Positions 17,605 through 24,963 of a DNA stretch of 64,000 bases are shown here, in pieces. Numbering within the stretch: the stretch's first letter is position 1; each line of letters begins with the position of its first letter. The DNA is from Sphingomonas lenta (GTDB lineage Bacteria > Pseudomonadota > Alphaproteobacteria > Sphingomonadales > Sphingomonadaceae). The translations under genes were made by a program, and so were the position numbers. The notes beneath the pieces were generated by a model. It worked only from the letters and a program-made list of their open reading frames with translations. It did not search any database and was not told the origin of the DNA. The stretch covers positions 620,001-684,000 of the forward strand of contig NZ_NSLI01000003.1 in NCBI RefSeq assembly GCF_002288825.1, read 5' to 3'.

Positions 17605-19157
17605 CAGTGCTTCTCCGTATAGGCAGGCTCGGGCGGCGGGACCCAGCCGCCCCCCAGTGCCTTTTGCAACGCGGCCCAGTCGGCGAGCACCGCGCCGCGC
17701 GCCGCAGCGGCCGCGTCGGCGGCGGCGAAGCGGTCGCGCTCGGCGTCGAGCACCTCCGCCAGCGTCACCAGACCCGCCCGGTCCTGCTCGCGCGCGATGC
17801 GCACCGCGCGCTCGCGCTCGGCTAGTTCCGCCTCGCGCTCGGCGAGACGGTCCTGATCGCGGTCGAAGGCGACGACCGCGTCCTCCACGTCCTGGAACGC
17901 CGCCAGCACCGTCTGGCGGTAGCGCGCCAGCGCTTCGTCCACCTGCGCGCGGCGGAGCGCCACCGTGCCGCGCCGCCGCCCGCCGTCGAGCAGCGGCGCG
18001 AGCAGGTTGCCCGACAGGCTGAAGAAGCGGCTCGCCCAGTCGAACAGCGAGCCGGGCGCGGTCGACTGGAAGCCCGCCGAGCCGTTGATCGTGAAGCTGG
18101 GATAGAGGTCCGCGACCGCGCCGCCGACGTCGTAAGTCGCCGCCGCCAGATTGCGCTCCGCTTGACGGATGTCGGGCCGCCGCCGGAGCAGCTCGGACGG
18201 CAGGCCCAGCGCGGCCGTGCGCGGCGCGAGCGGAGCGGGTCGCGGCGTCTCCAACAGCGTCAGCAGCGCGCCCGGCTCGCGGCCCGACAGGACCGCCAGC
18301 CGCTGCGCGCCTTGCCGCACCTGCACCTCCAGCGCGGGCGCGGCCGCGGCGATGCCACGCACCGCCGCCTCCGCGCGCGCGACGTCGAGGCCCGTCGCCA
18401 GCCCCGCCCGGTCGCGCTCGCGCGTGATCGACGCGGTGCGCCGCGCGGCGTCCAGATTGGCGCGCGCGACGGCGAGCCGCGCCTGCGCTTCGCGGATCGC
18501 GGCGTAGTCGCGCACCAGCTCGCCCGCCAGGCTCGTGCGGATGTCGGCGACCGCCAGCTCCGCCGCCTCGACACGGGCGCCGGCGGCCTGACGCCCACGC
18601 CGCGCCTCGCCGAACAGGTCCAGCTCCCAGGAGGCGTCGAAGCCAACCTGGTATTGCTCGAACGTCGATCCGGGCAGGCCGGAGAAGGGCGAGCCGCCAG
18701 CACCCTGTCCGCCCCCGCCAACACCACCCTGCCCCGGCTGACCGCCCTGGTCGGGTTGTTGTCCGCCACCCTGGCTTCCTCCGCCGCCGATCGGGATACC
18801 GTTCTCGCTGATGCGCTGGCGCGTCGCGCGGCCGCTGGCGCTCACCGTAGGCTGGCCTTCCGCACCCGCGATGCGTCGCTGCGCGCGCGCCTGGGCGAGC
18901 CGCGCCCGCGCGATCTCAAGGTCGAGATTGCCCGCCAGCGCGTCGGCGATCACCCGGTCGAGCACCGGATCGCGTAGCGTCCGCCACCATTCCGGCCGGT
19001 CGCCGGGATCGCCCGGCAGCAGCCGGTTCGCCGCGGACGGGTCGGCGGCGTTGGCGTAGGGCGTGCTCAGGCCCACACGCGGATCGGGTTTGGTGGGCTC
19101 GGGCCCAAGCGTGCACGCGCCGGTCAGCAGAGCGAGGACGACGATCGTCCGCATCAT
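17604..19157 (-). CDS. Efflux outer-membrane factor (TolC/NodT-type OMF lipoprotein)
   Basis: A 517-residue OMF-family protein with a lipoprotein signal (LALLTGAC, Cys15). The two-fold repeat typical of the family is visible: NLDLEIARARLAQARAQRRIAGAEGQPTVS in the first half, and SELLRRRPDIRQAERNLAAATYDVGGAVADLYPSFTINGS with VEDAVVAFDRDQDRLAEREAEL in the second. An unusual Gly/Gln-rich insertion (about residues 124-156) sits where an extracellular loop is expected. It would form the exit duct for EmrAB. Two adjacent ATG codons (19157 and 19154) follow a GGAAGGAG site; the first overlaps the emrB stop. Confidence 0.93.
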   Translation of the reverse strand: MMRTIVVLALLTGACTLGPEPTKPDPRVGLSTPYANAADPSAANRLLPGDPGDRPEWWRTLRDPVLDRVIADALAGNLDLEIARARLAQARAQRRIAGAEGQPTVSASGRATRQRISENGIPIGGGGSQGGGQQPDQGGQPGQGGVGGGGQGAGGSPFSGLPGSTFEQYQVGFDASWELDLFGEARRGRQAAGARVEAAELAVADIRTSLAGELVRDYAAIREAQARLAVARANLDAARRTASITRERDRAGLATGLDVARAEAAVRGIAAAAPALEVQVRQGAQRLAVLSGREPGALLTLLETPRPAPLAPRTAALGLPSELLRRRPDIRQAERNLAAATYDVGGAVADLYPSFTINGSAGFQSTAPGSLFDWASRFFSLSGNLLAPLLDGGRRRGTVALRRAQVDEALARYRQTVLAAFQDVEDAVVAFDRDQDRLAEREAELAERERAVRIAREQDRAGLVTLAEVLDAERDRFAAADAAAAARGAVLADWAALQKALGGGWVPPPEPAYTEKH

Positions 19158-20689
19158 CCCTGCTCCTTCCCGGTCGGCTTGCCCCTGAGCATCATGGCGA
19201 TCAGCACACCCACAAGCGCGACCACACCGTAGACGAAGAACAGGTTCTCATAGGCGAGCAACGTCGCCTGCTCCTCGATGACGCGGTTGAACGCCTGCTC
19301 GCCGCCATACGCCTCGACGGCCTGCGCATACTCGTCGCGGAACGGGTTGGCGTAGCCGACCAGGTCCTCGCGATAGGACTGCCGGTTGCGCTCCAACAAG
19401 GTCACGCCAAGCGCGGTGCCGACCGACCCGCCGAGGTTGCGCGCCAGGTTCATGAACGCCGCCACCTGCTCGCTCGACCGGCCGGGCACGCCGATGAAGG
19501 CGTGACTTTGCAGCGGCACGAACAGCATGGATACGCCTATCGTCTGGCCGATGCGCACCAGCGATAGCTGGAAGAAGCTGTAGTCCTCGTAGACGCGCAC
19601 CGTCATGAACAGGCCGACGGCCATGATGCTGAAGCCGATCGCCACCAGATGCCGCGTCGCCACCTTGCCGGTGAGCCCGCCCGCGGCGGGCATGAGGAGG
19701 AACACGGCCAAGCCGCCGAAGCCGAGCGCCAGCCCCGCGTCCGTCGCGGTGTAGCCGAACGACTGTTGCAGCCAGAGCGGATACAGCGACGTGCCCCCGA
19801 ACAGCACGCAGCCAACCCCGAAGAGCAACACGAAGCTCAGCGCGAAGTTCGGGTTGCGGAACAGCGTGAAGTCGAGGATCGGGTCGCGCCGGAACCGCTC
19901 CCAGAAGGGCAGGATCAGCAACGTCGCGACCGAGACGATGGTCGCGGCCGTGATCATGCTCGACCCGAACCAATCCTCCGACTGGCCCTGGTCGAGCACG
20001 ATCGTCAACGCCGCCAGTCCGACGATCGCCAGGCCTGCGCCGATCCAGTCGACCGCGCCGAGGCCCGCCGCACGACGCTTCTTCGACTCCTCGATGATCG
20101 GCGGCTTGTCCTCAATCAGGAGCCAGCAGCCGATCGCCGCCAGGATCCCCATCGGCACGTTGAGCCAGAAGATCAGCGTCCAGCTGTACTCGTCCGTCGC
20201 CCAGCCGCCGAACACCGGCCCCAGCGTCGGCCCGACCACCACCGCCATGCCGTAGATCGCGAAGCCCTGGCCCCGCTTCTCCGGCGGGAAGCTGTCGGCG
20301 ATGATGGAGCTCTCGCTGGAGGCATTGCCGGCTGCGGCCGCTCCTTGAAGCACTCGGAAGACGAGCAGCGACTCGATGCTCCAGGCCATGGCGCAGAGCA
20401 CAGACGTAAGCGTGAACAGGATCACGCAGAAGATGAAGTACGGCTTGCGCCCGAAGTACGTGGCGGCCCAGCCCGACAAGGGCATCACGGCCGCGTTGGC
20501 GACGAGGTAGCCGGTGATGAGGCCGTCGCTCTCCTCCGCGGTCGCGCCGAGATTGCCCGCCGTGGTGTTGAGCGCCACCGACAGCGCGGTCGAGTTCAGC
20601 GCCTCGAACAGGGTGCCGAAGCTCACCAGCACCGCGATCACGAGCGGGTTGACGCCCGGCTTGGCGGCGGAGCGGGGAAGGTCCGCCAC
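19154..20689 (-). CDS. emrB: DHA2-family MFS multidrug efflux permease (EmrB/QacA type)
   Basis: A 511-residue polytopic protein with about 14 hydrophobic segments. Motifs include the opening LVIAVLVSFGTLFEALNSTALSVAL, loop motif GWAATYFGRKPYF, motif C-like GMAVVVGPTLGPVFGGWATDEYSWTLIFWLNVPMG, and a C-terminal helix ending near LRGKP. Members are proton antiporters that export lipophilic compounds together with an EmrA adaptor. GTG start at 20689 with a GGAGGA site, two bases after the emrA stop, so the genes form one operon. The exported compound is unknown. Confidence 0.95.
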   Translation of the reverse strand: MADLPRSAAKPGVNPLVIAVLVSFGTLFEALNSTALSVALNTTAGNLGATAEESDGLITGYLVANAAVMPLSGWAATYFGRKPYFIFCVILFTLTSVLCAMAWSIESLLVFRVLQGAAAAGNASSESSIIADSFPPEKRGQGFAIYGMAVVVGPTLGPVFGGWATDEYSWTLIFWLNVPMGILAAIGCWLLIEDKPPIIEESKKRRAAGLGAVDWIGAGLAIVGLAALTIVLDQGQSEDWFGSSMITAATIVSVATLLILPFWERFRRDPILDFTLFRNPNFALSFVLLFGVGCVLFGGTSLYPLWLQQSFGYTATDAGLALGFGGLAVFLLMPAAGGLTGKVATRHLVAIGFSIMAVGLFMTVRVYEDYSFFQLSLVRIGQTIGVSMLFVPLQSHAFIGVPGRSSEQVAAFMNLARNLGGSVGTALGVTLLERNRQSYREDLVGYANPFRDEYAQAVEAYGGEQAFNRVIEEQATLLAYENLFFVYGVVALVGVLIAMMLRGKPTGKEQG

Positions 20690-20691
20690 GC

Positions 20692-21900
20692 TTAGTCCTC
20701 CGGCCGCACCCGGACGCGCGCCTCGACCGAGAGGCCAGGCACCACGTCCGCGCGCGCGGGGAAGTTCCGGAACGCGTCCGGGCGGAAGCGGATGCGCACG
20801 GGGACGCGCTGCACCGTCTCCACCCAGTTCGCCGTCGCGTTCTGACGCGGCAGCGCCGAGAACTCGGAGCCCGTGCCCGCCTGGATGCTGTCGAGCACCG
20901 CGGGCAGCTTGTAGTCGCCGCCATAGGCGTCGATGGTGACCTCGACCGGCTGGCCGACGCGCATGAGGCGGAGCTGGTTCTCCTTGAAGTTAGCCTCGAC
21001 CCAGCGCGCATGGCCGACCAGCGCGACGACGGCCGTCCCCGGCCGGACATAGTCGCCCGGCTCGATGTCGAACTGCGTGATCCGCCCGGCGATGGGCGCG
21101 ACAAGCAGCGTGTCGCCTTGGTTGAGGCGCGCGGTGGCGAGCATCGTCTCAGCCTGCCGCACCCGCGCCTGGGCGGCGGCGATGTCGGCCTCCGCCTGCT
21201 CGGCGCGCGCGGCCTGGGTCGACACGGCCCGGCGCGCGGCCGCGGCGGTCGCGGCGGCGCTCCGCGCCTCGCCCGCCGCCCGGTCGCGCTGCTGCTCCGC
21301 CAAGGCTTCGGCGCTCAAGGAGGCGTAGCGGGCGTAGTCGAGCCGCGCCCGGTCCGCCTCCGCCGCCCGCGCGGCGGCGACCGCGTCCGACTCGGACACC
21401 TGCGCGCGCGCGGCCCGGGCGGCGGCGCGCGCCTGGACGAGCTGCGCGCGCGCCTGGGCTAGTTCGGCCTCGGCGCGCGCCACCGACGTCTCGAAGCTTG
21501 CGCCCGATAGCCGCAGGATCGGCTGGCCGGCGCGCACCATCTGGTTGTCCTGCACGAACACCTGGCCGACATGGCCTGCGACGCCCGGCGACAGCCTGGC
21601 GATCGGCGCCTGGATGTACGCGTTGGCAGTGGTCTGCCATTTGCGGCTCTCCAAGTACCGGAGCACGCCCCAGATGATCGCGCCGAGCACCGCGAGCGCG
21701 ACCAACGCCACGATCAGCTTGTTGCGCGGCCGCTTGATCCACTCGCCGAAGCTACGCTTGCGCGCGTCCTCGCCCTCATCGCCGGACTCGCCATCCTTAT
21801 CGGCTGCATCTTCGCCCTGCTTCGCGCCGTCCGACCGGCCCTCGTTCGGCCGGTCTCCGTCCTTATCGTCGCGCCGCTCGTCATCGTCGGATCTCGCCAT
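20692..21900 (-). CDS. emrA: Membrane-fusion adaptor subunit of the efflux pump (EmrA/HlyD family)
   Basis: A 402-residue periplasmic adaptor: one transmembrane helix (about residues 60-80), a lipoyl/barrel-sandwich half (ANAYIQAPIARLSPGVAGHVGQVFVQDNQMVRAGQPIL), a long Ala/Arg/Gln-rich coiled-coil hairpin (about 135-235), the second lipoyl half (GDTLLVAPIAGRI) and a beta-barrel domain (ANFKENQLRLMRVGQPVEVTIDAYGG). The first ~47 residues form an unusually long, strongly charged Asp/Glu/Lys/Arg cytoplasmic tail. A palindrome 50-75 bases upstream is a likely operator. The neighbouring permease and OMF complete a tripartite pump. Confidence 0.94.
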   Translation of the reverse strand: MARSDDDERRDDKDGDRPNEGRSDGAKQGEDAADKDGESGDEGEDARKRSFGEWIKRPRNKLIVALVALAVLGAIIWGVLRYLESRKWQTTANAYIQAPIARLSPGVAGHVGQVFVQDNQMVRAGQPILRLSGASFETSVARAEAELAQARAQLVQARAAARAARAQVSESDAVAAARAAEADRARLDYARYASLSAEALAEQQRDRAAGEARSAAATAAAARRAVSTQAARAEQAEADIAAAQARVRQAETMLATARLNQGDTLLVAPIAGRITQFDIEPGDYVRPGTAVVALVGHARWVEANFKENQLRLMRVGQPVEVTIDAYGGDYKLPAVLDSIQAGTGSEFSALPRQNATANWVETVQRVPVRIRFRPDAFRNFPARADVVPGLSVEARVRVRPED

Positions 21901-21950
21901 CGGATCGGCTCCGGACTGCTGGGTTGCGACGCCGTTAACGAATACGAGCC

Positions 21951-21976
21951 GTAAAGGAAAGTATAATTTCCGTTAC
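21951..21976. promoter_or_regulatory. 26-bp inverted repeat, candidate TetR operator for emrAB
   Basis: Arms GTAAAGGAAA and TTTCCGTTAC (9 of 10 positions complementary) flank GTATAA. The palindrome lies 50 bases before the emrA start and overlaps the stop codon of tetR. The minus strand reads TATACT in its centre, a possible -10 element. Length and symmetry fit a TetR-dimer operator; binding is inferred. Confidence 0.55.
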
Positions 21977-22626
21977 GCGCCCATCGGTGCGTGGAGCGCG
22001 ATGAACAACGCCGCCCCGCGACGCGCCCGTTCCGTCACTTCGGCCGAGGTCAGCGGAGGTGCAGCCACGTCGATCAAGCGCATCCTCAGCGCATCGCCCC
22101 AGATCAGCCCCAGGAACACGTCGATCGCCGTCGGGACGTCGGGCACATAGAGCGCCCCACGCTGGTGGCATCGTTCGAGGTAGCCGCCGATCACCGCATA
22201 GCCCCGCATGGGGCCGTTGCGGTTATACTCCCCGCCGATCGCCGGGTTTTCGGCGCTGGCCCCGATCACGGCGCGCTGAAAGGCGAGCAGCTGTGGGGAC
22301 AGCGCGAACTCGATCGCCATCGTTGCGGTGCGGCGCAGCGCCTCCTGCGGCGGGCCGTCGCTCTCCAACAGCGCGCGTGCCGCCGGTTCGATGCGGCTGG
22401 CGAAATGATCGGTGACCGCGCGGAACAGCCCCGCCTTGCCGTCGAACCAAGCGTAGATCGTCTTGACCGAGACGTTCGCCTCGCGCGCAATCGCGGCGAA
22501 GCTGGTCTGGTCGTAGCCCTGCCGCGAGAACACGTCGGCCGCCACGGCGACCAGCTGCGCCTTCCGCGTGGGCAGATCCTGCGCCGCGGGACGCCCTCGC
22601 CGGGCTGGATGGGAAGGAAGCGCCAC
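21973..22626 (-). CDS. TetR/AcrR family transcriptional repressor
   Basis: A 217-residue regulator. The N-terminal TetR helix-turn-helix is clear (RKAQLVAVAADVFSRQGYDQTSFAAIAREANVSVKTIYAWFDGKAGLFRAV, about residues 20-72). The C-terminal ligand domain (LLAFQRAVIGASAENPAIGGEYNRNGP...) resembles the AefR-like class. It lies directly upstream of emrA in the same direction with only 72 bases between them, so it most likely represses the efflux operon and is relieved by a pump substrate. The Arg/Pro-rich leader before the HTH is normal for this group. Confidence 0.93.
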   Translation of the reverse strand: MALPSHPARRGRPAAQDLPTRKAQLVAVAADVFSRQGYDQTSFAAIAREANVSVKTIYAWFDGKAGLFRAVTDHFASRIEPAARALLESDGPPQEALRRTATMAIEFALSPQLLAFQRAVIGASAENPAIGGEYNRNGPMRGYAVIGGYLERCHQRGALYVPDVPTAIDVFLGLIWGDALRMRLIDVAAPPLTSAEVTERARRGAALFIALHAPMGA

Positions 22627-22964
22627 GCCCGAAGGATAGGTCGTGGCGGGGCCGGCGCAAGCCGCGCCGCTTCTGCGCGCTGCCCCGACCGTATGTCCAA
22701 TCTGCAGGAGCGCCTATATTAAGCTAGAAGGCCACTCGCCCTCGCTCCCGACCTAGCGGCAGAGCTTCAGCGAAATCGGCCCGGCCGCTCGGCTGCATCG
22801 ACCCACAATCAGTCGTTCAAACGCTACCTATCGCGTCCTGCGATCGGCCGTTCAGTCATCGGCTGCGCAGTCGGGGCACGCCTCATGCGGCAAGAGCGCC
22901 TGAACTGACGGCTGCTCACGCCACTGGAGCGCCCGAAAGCGGTCAGACCGTTCTCCACCAGATT
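22627..22964. other. Non-coding stretch between tetR and the small HTH gene
   Basis: About 340 bases of moderate GC with no supported coding frame or RNA. It presumably contains the tetR promoter near its left end and remnants of island DNA. Confidence 0.5.
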
Positions 22965-23132
22965 TTAGTCAGTACCTGCAAGCCGGCGGATTGACGCAGT
23001 GCGAACTAGCGTGCGCCGGCCGAGCTTGAAGGTTTCCAGACGTCCATCGTTGATGAAGCCGTAAACAGTTGTGCGTCCGACGCCGAGCACCTTGGCAGTA
23101 TCGTTAATTGAGATTGCTAGAGGATCCACCAC
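22965..23132 (-). CDS. Small helix-turn-helix DNA-binding protein, excisionase-like (HTH_17/AlpA type)
   Basis: A 55-codon gene read on the minus strand. The protein contains the compact MerR-like fold of excisionases: ISINDTAKVLGVGRTTVY, then GFINDGRLETFKLGRRTLV and RTASIRRLAG. The start is one of two adjacent GTG codons (23132 or 23129) just behind a GGGAGAG ribosome site. It lies upstream of the integrase 3' end, on the same strand, within the proposed island. Proteins of this type act as recombination directionality factors or activators of integrase genes; which applies here is not shown. Confidence 0.8.
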   Translation of the reverse strand: MVDPLAISINDTAKVLGVGRTTVYGFINDGRLETFKLGRRTLVRTASIRRLAGTD

Positions 23133-23370
23133 GCTCTCCCGTGTTCGCCCGCATTCCAGTGCGTGCGATGGCGATCATGCGCTAGACAGGCATTGAAGCG
23201 CAGACTTTCCGGCGTGAATTTCAGGTTTCGCGCGAGCTCAGCCCTGATCTCGCATGACGCGCGCTACGATTCCGATCCGGCGCGACAAGCGGCGCATTCG
23301 GTCAGGTGAAATACAATGTGGCACGCGCGAATCGTCGCGCGCTGCGCGCCAGATAACGTTCAGCGCGCGA

Positions 23371-24591
23371 TCAACGCGCGGCGTTCGCGAAAGGCAAGAT
23401 CGTCGCACCTTCGCGCAGCGTGTCGAGGTGGTCGCTCCACCACTGCGCCATGGCGACTCGTTCCTTCCAATGCGCGCCCCGGTGATACACCGCGCGTATC
23501 TGGTCGGTGTCGCGGTGAGACAGCGCCCGCTCGATTGCGTCCGACGACCACTTGCCCGACTCGTTCAAGAGCGTGCTCGCCATTGCGCGGAAGCCGTGCG
23601 CGGTCATCTCGTCCGCCGCGAAGCCCATACGGCGCAGCGCCGCGGTGACGGTGTTCTCCGATAGGGGTCGGTCCTGCTTACCCATCGCCGGGAACACGTA
23701 TCGGCCATGGCAGGTCAGCTCGCGCGCGGCTGCGAAAATCGCGAGCGACTGGCGGGAGAGGGGCACCACGTGCTCGCGCCGCTGCTTCATGCGTGCGGCC
23801 GGAATGCGCCAGATCGCCGCGTCGAAGTCGATCTCGCTCCACTCGGCTTGGCGGAGCTCGCCCGGTCGGACGAACACGTGCGGCGAGAGCGCCAGGGCGT
23901 AGCGGGTCGTGAAGTTGCCTGAGTAGGCGTCGATCGCGCGCAACAGATCGCCCACGCGTTTCGCGTCGATGATCGCGGCCAGGTTCTTCGGTTGAGGCGC
24001 GGCCACCGCCCCGAGCAGAAGTGCCGCGGGATCGGTCTTCGCCCGAGCAGTAGCTACCGCGTAGCGGAATACCCGGCTGGCAAACGCCCGCGTCCGTCGA
24101 GCAGTCTCCAGGTTACCCTTGTTCTCCTGTTGCTTGAGAACAGCCAGAAGCTCGTGAGGCTCGACCTCGCTGATCGGCCGGTGCCCGATCGCCGGGAGCA
24201 GCCATTCGCGCGCCCAGCGCAGCTTCGTGATCGTCGCGGGGGAGCGCCCCTCGCGCTCCGCCTTCTCGACATACTCCTGAGACACCGCCGCGAACGTGAT
24301 GCCGGCCGCGAGCTTGCGGGCGACGCGTTCACGCCGCTTCGCCGCGGAAGGATCGTCGCCCCCGCTCATGCTCACCTTGGCCGCGTGCGCGGCCTTGCGC
24401 GCTTCGCCTAACGTCATGGCGGGGTACTTGCCCAGCGCCAGCTTCCGCTCGATCCCCAGGAAACGGTACTTAAGCCGCCAGAGCCGCCCGCCGGACGGCG
24501 TGACGAGCAGGTAGAGACCGCCGCTGTCGGCGAGCTTGTACTCCCGCTCGCGGGGCTTGGCCGCCCTGATTCCCGTATCGGTAAGCGCCAT
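23371..24591 (-). CDS. P4-type tyrosine recombinase/integrase
   Basis: A 406-residue integrase with an N-terminal DUF4102 arm-binding domain (TDTGIRAAKPREREYKLADSGGLYLLV), a core-binding SAM-like domain and a C-terminal catalytic domain. Catalytic positions are readable: Arg242 in FVRPGELR, His332/Arg335 in AHGFRAMAST, the box III His in ALSHRD, and the probable nucleophile Tyr369 in AVYHRG. The protein therefore looks intact and full length. It starts 160 bases from the 3' end of tRNA-Leu, the classic location for a tRNA-3'-end integrase, and defines the island to its left. Confidence 0.94.
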   Translation of the reverse strand: MALTDTGIRAAKPREREYKLADSGGLYLLVTPSGGRLWRLKYRFLGIERKLALGKYPAMTLGEARKAAHAAKVSMSGGDDPSAAKRRERVARKLAAGITFAAVSQEYVEKAEREGRSPATITKLRWAREWLLPAIGHRPISEVEPHELLAVLKQQENKGNLETARRTRAFASRVFRYAVATARAKTDPAALLLGAVAAPQPKNLAAIIDAKRVGDLLRAIDAYSGNFTTRYALALSPHVFVRPGELRQAEWSEIDFDAAIWRIPAARMKQRREHVVPLSRQSLAIFAAARELTCHGRYVFPAMGKQDRPLSENTVTAALRRMGFAADEMTAHGFRAMASTLLNESGKWSSDAIERALSHRDTDQIRAVYHRGAHWKERVAMAQWWSDHLDTLREGATILPFANAAR

Positions 24592-24620
24592 CGATCAGGC
24601 CCTCATCCCACCGCTGAAAA

Positions 24621-24644
24621 GGGCCCCAAAAAAGGCCCCCAAAA
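24621..24644 (+). repeat. C-tract repeat near right att, possible integrase arm-type site
   Basis: Two blocks (GGGCCCC and GGCCCCC) separated by a run of A lie between the integrase start and the tRNA. The similar double C-tract in the same orientation near the left att (16279-16300) makes a role in recombination plausible. Inferred only. Confidence 0.35.
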
Positions 24645-24751
24645 CGGCCCGGCTTTGGGCGAACGTCTGGGAACGCCCGCGGCCAGGTCAGGGAAGAAAG
24701 TGGCTGATTTCTGCGGGTTTGTCCATCATCCGGGTACCCCGGAGAGAGAAC

Positions 24752-24775
24752 AAATGGTGCCCAGAAGAGGACTCG
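24752..24775 (+). repeat. Right attachment-site core (3' end of tRNA-Leu)
   Basis: The 24 bases span the CCA end, the acceptor 3' strand and the T-arm 3' strand of tRNA-Leu read on the opposite strand. They match 16199-16221 with one single-base gap, in direct orientation. Confidence 0.75.
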
Positions 24776-24841
24776 AACCTCCACGACCTTGCGATCGCCA
24801 GCACCTGAAGCTGGTGCGTCTACCAATTCCGCCATCTGGGC
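24755..24841 (-). tRNA. tRNA-Leu (anticodon CAG)
   Basis: 87 nucleotides on the minus strand, starting GCCCAGATGGCGGAATTGGT and ending with encoded CCA. The acceptor stem GCCCAGA/TCTGGGC, anticodon stem CCAGC/GCTGG with loop TTCAGGT (anticodon CAG), a long class II variable arm, and the T-arm loop GTTCGAGTC are all visible. The intact tRNA serves as the insertion site for the neighbouring integrase element. Confidence 0.96.
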
Positions 24842-24963
24842 ACGGGAGCTTGGAAAGCTCGGGTAGGCGGCGGCCCTTAGAGGCGGGGGCGGAGCCTTGT
24901 CAACAGGGCGGCGCTTCGGGCAAGGGGCGCGGCGTCCGGACGGAATTCGAGGAACGGTGAGAC

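Larger units (their letters stand above)
16199..24775. mobile_element. Putative integrated genomic island at tRNA-Leu(CAG) carrying an EmrAB-type efflux operon
   Basis: The segment is bounded by direct repeats: the 3' end of the tRNA-Leu gene (24752-24775) and a copy at 16199-16221 that differs by one missing base. Immediately inside the tRNA end is a P4-type tyrosine integrase in the orientation usual for tRNA-3'-end integrators, followed by a small excisionase-like HTH gene. The cargo is TetR, EmrA, EmrB, an outer-membrane factor and a lipoprotein, all on the minus strand. The left 900 bases are visibly lower in GC and gene-free. Integration at tRNA 3' ends with duplication of the end is well established for this integrase class; mobility today is inference. 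Confidence 0.72.

Noticed and set aside
23105-23270. Minus-strand frame upstream of the small HTH gene reading LARNLKFTPESLRFNACLAHDRH
   Set aside because: Looks somewhat protein-like but has no start codon after the upstream stop, so a functional gene cannot be supported.
23371-24591. Possible loss of the integrase catalytic tyrosine, because GAHWKER replaces the usual AEYLEER
   Set aside because: By spacing from the box III His, the nucleophile is the earlier Tyr369 in AVYHRG, which is present.
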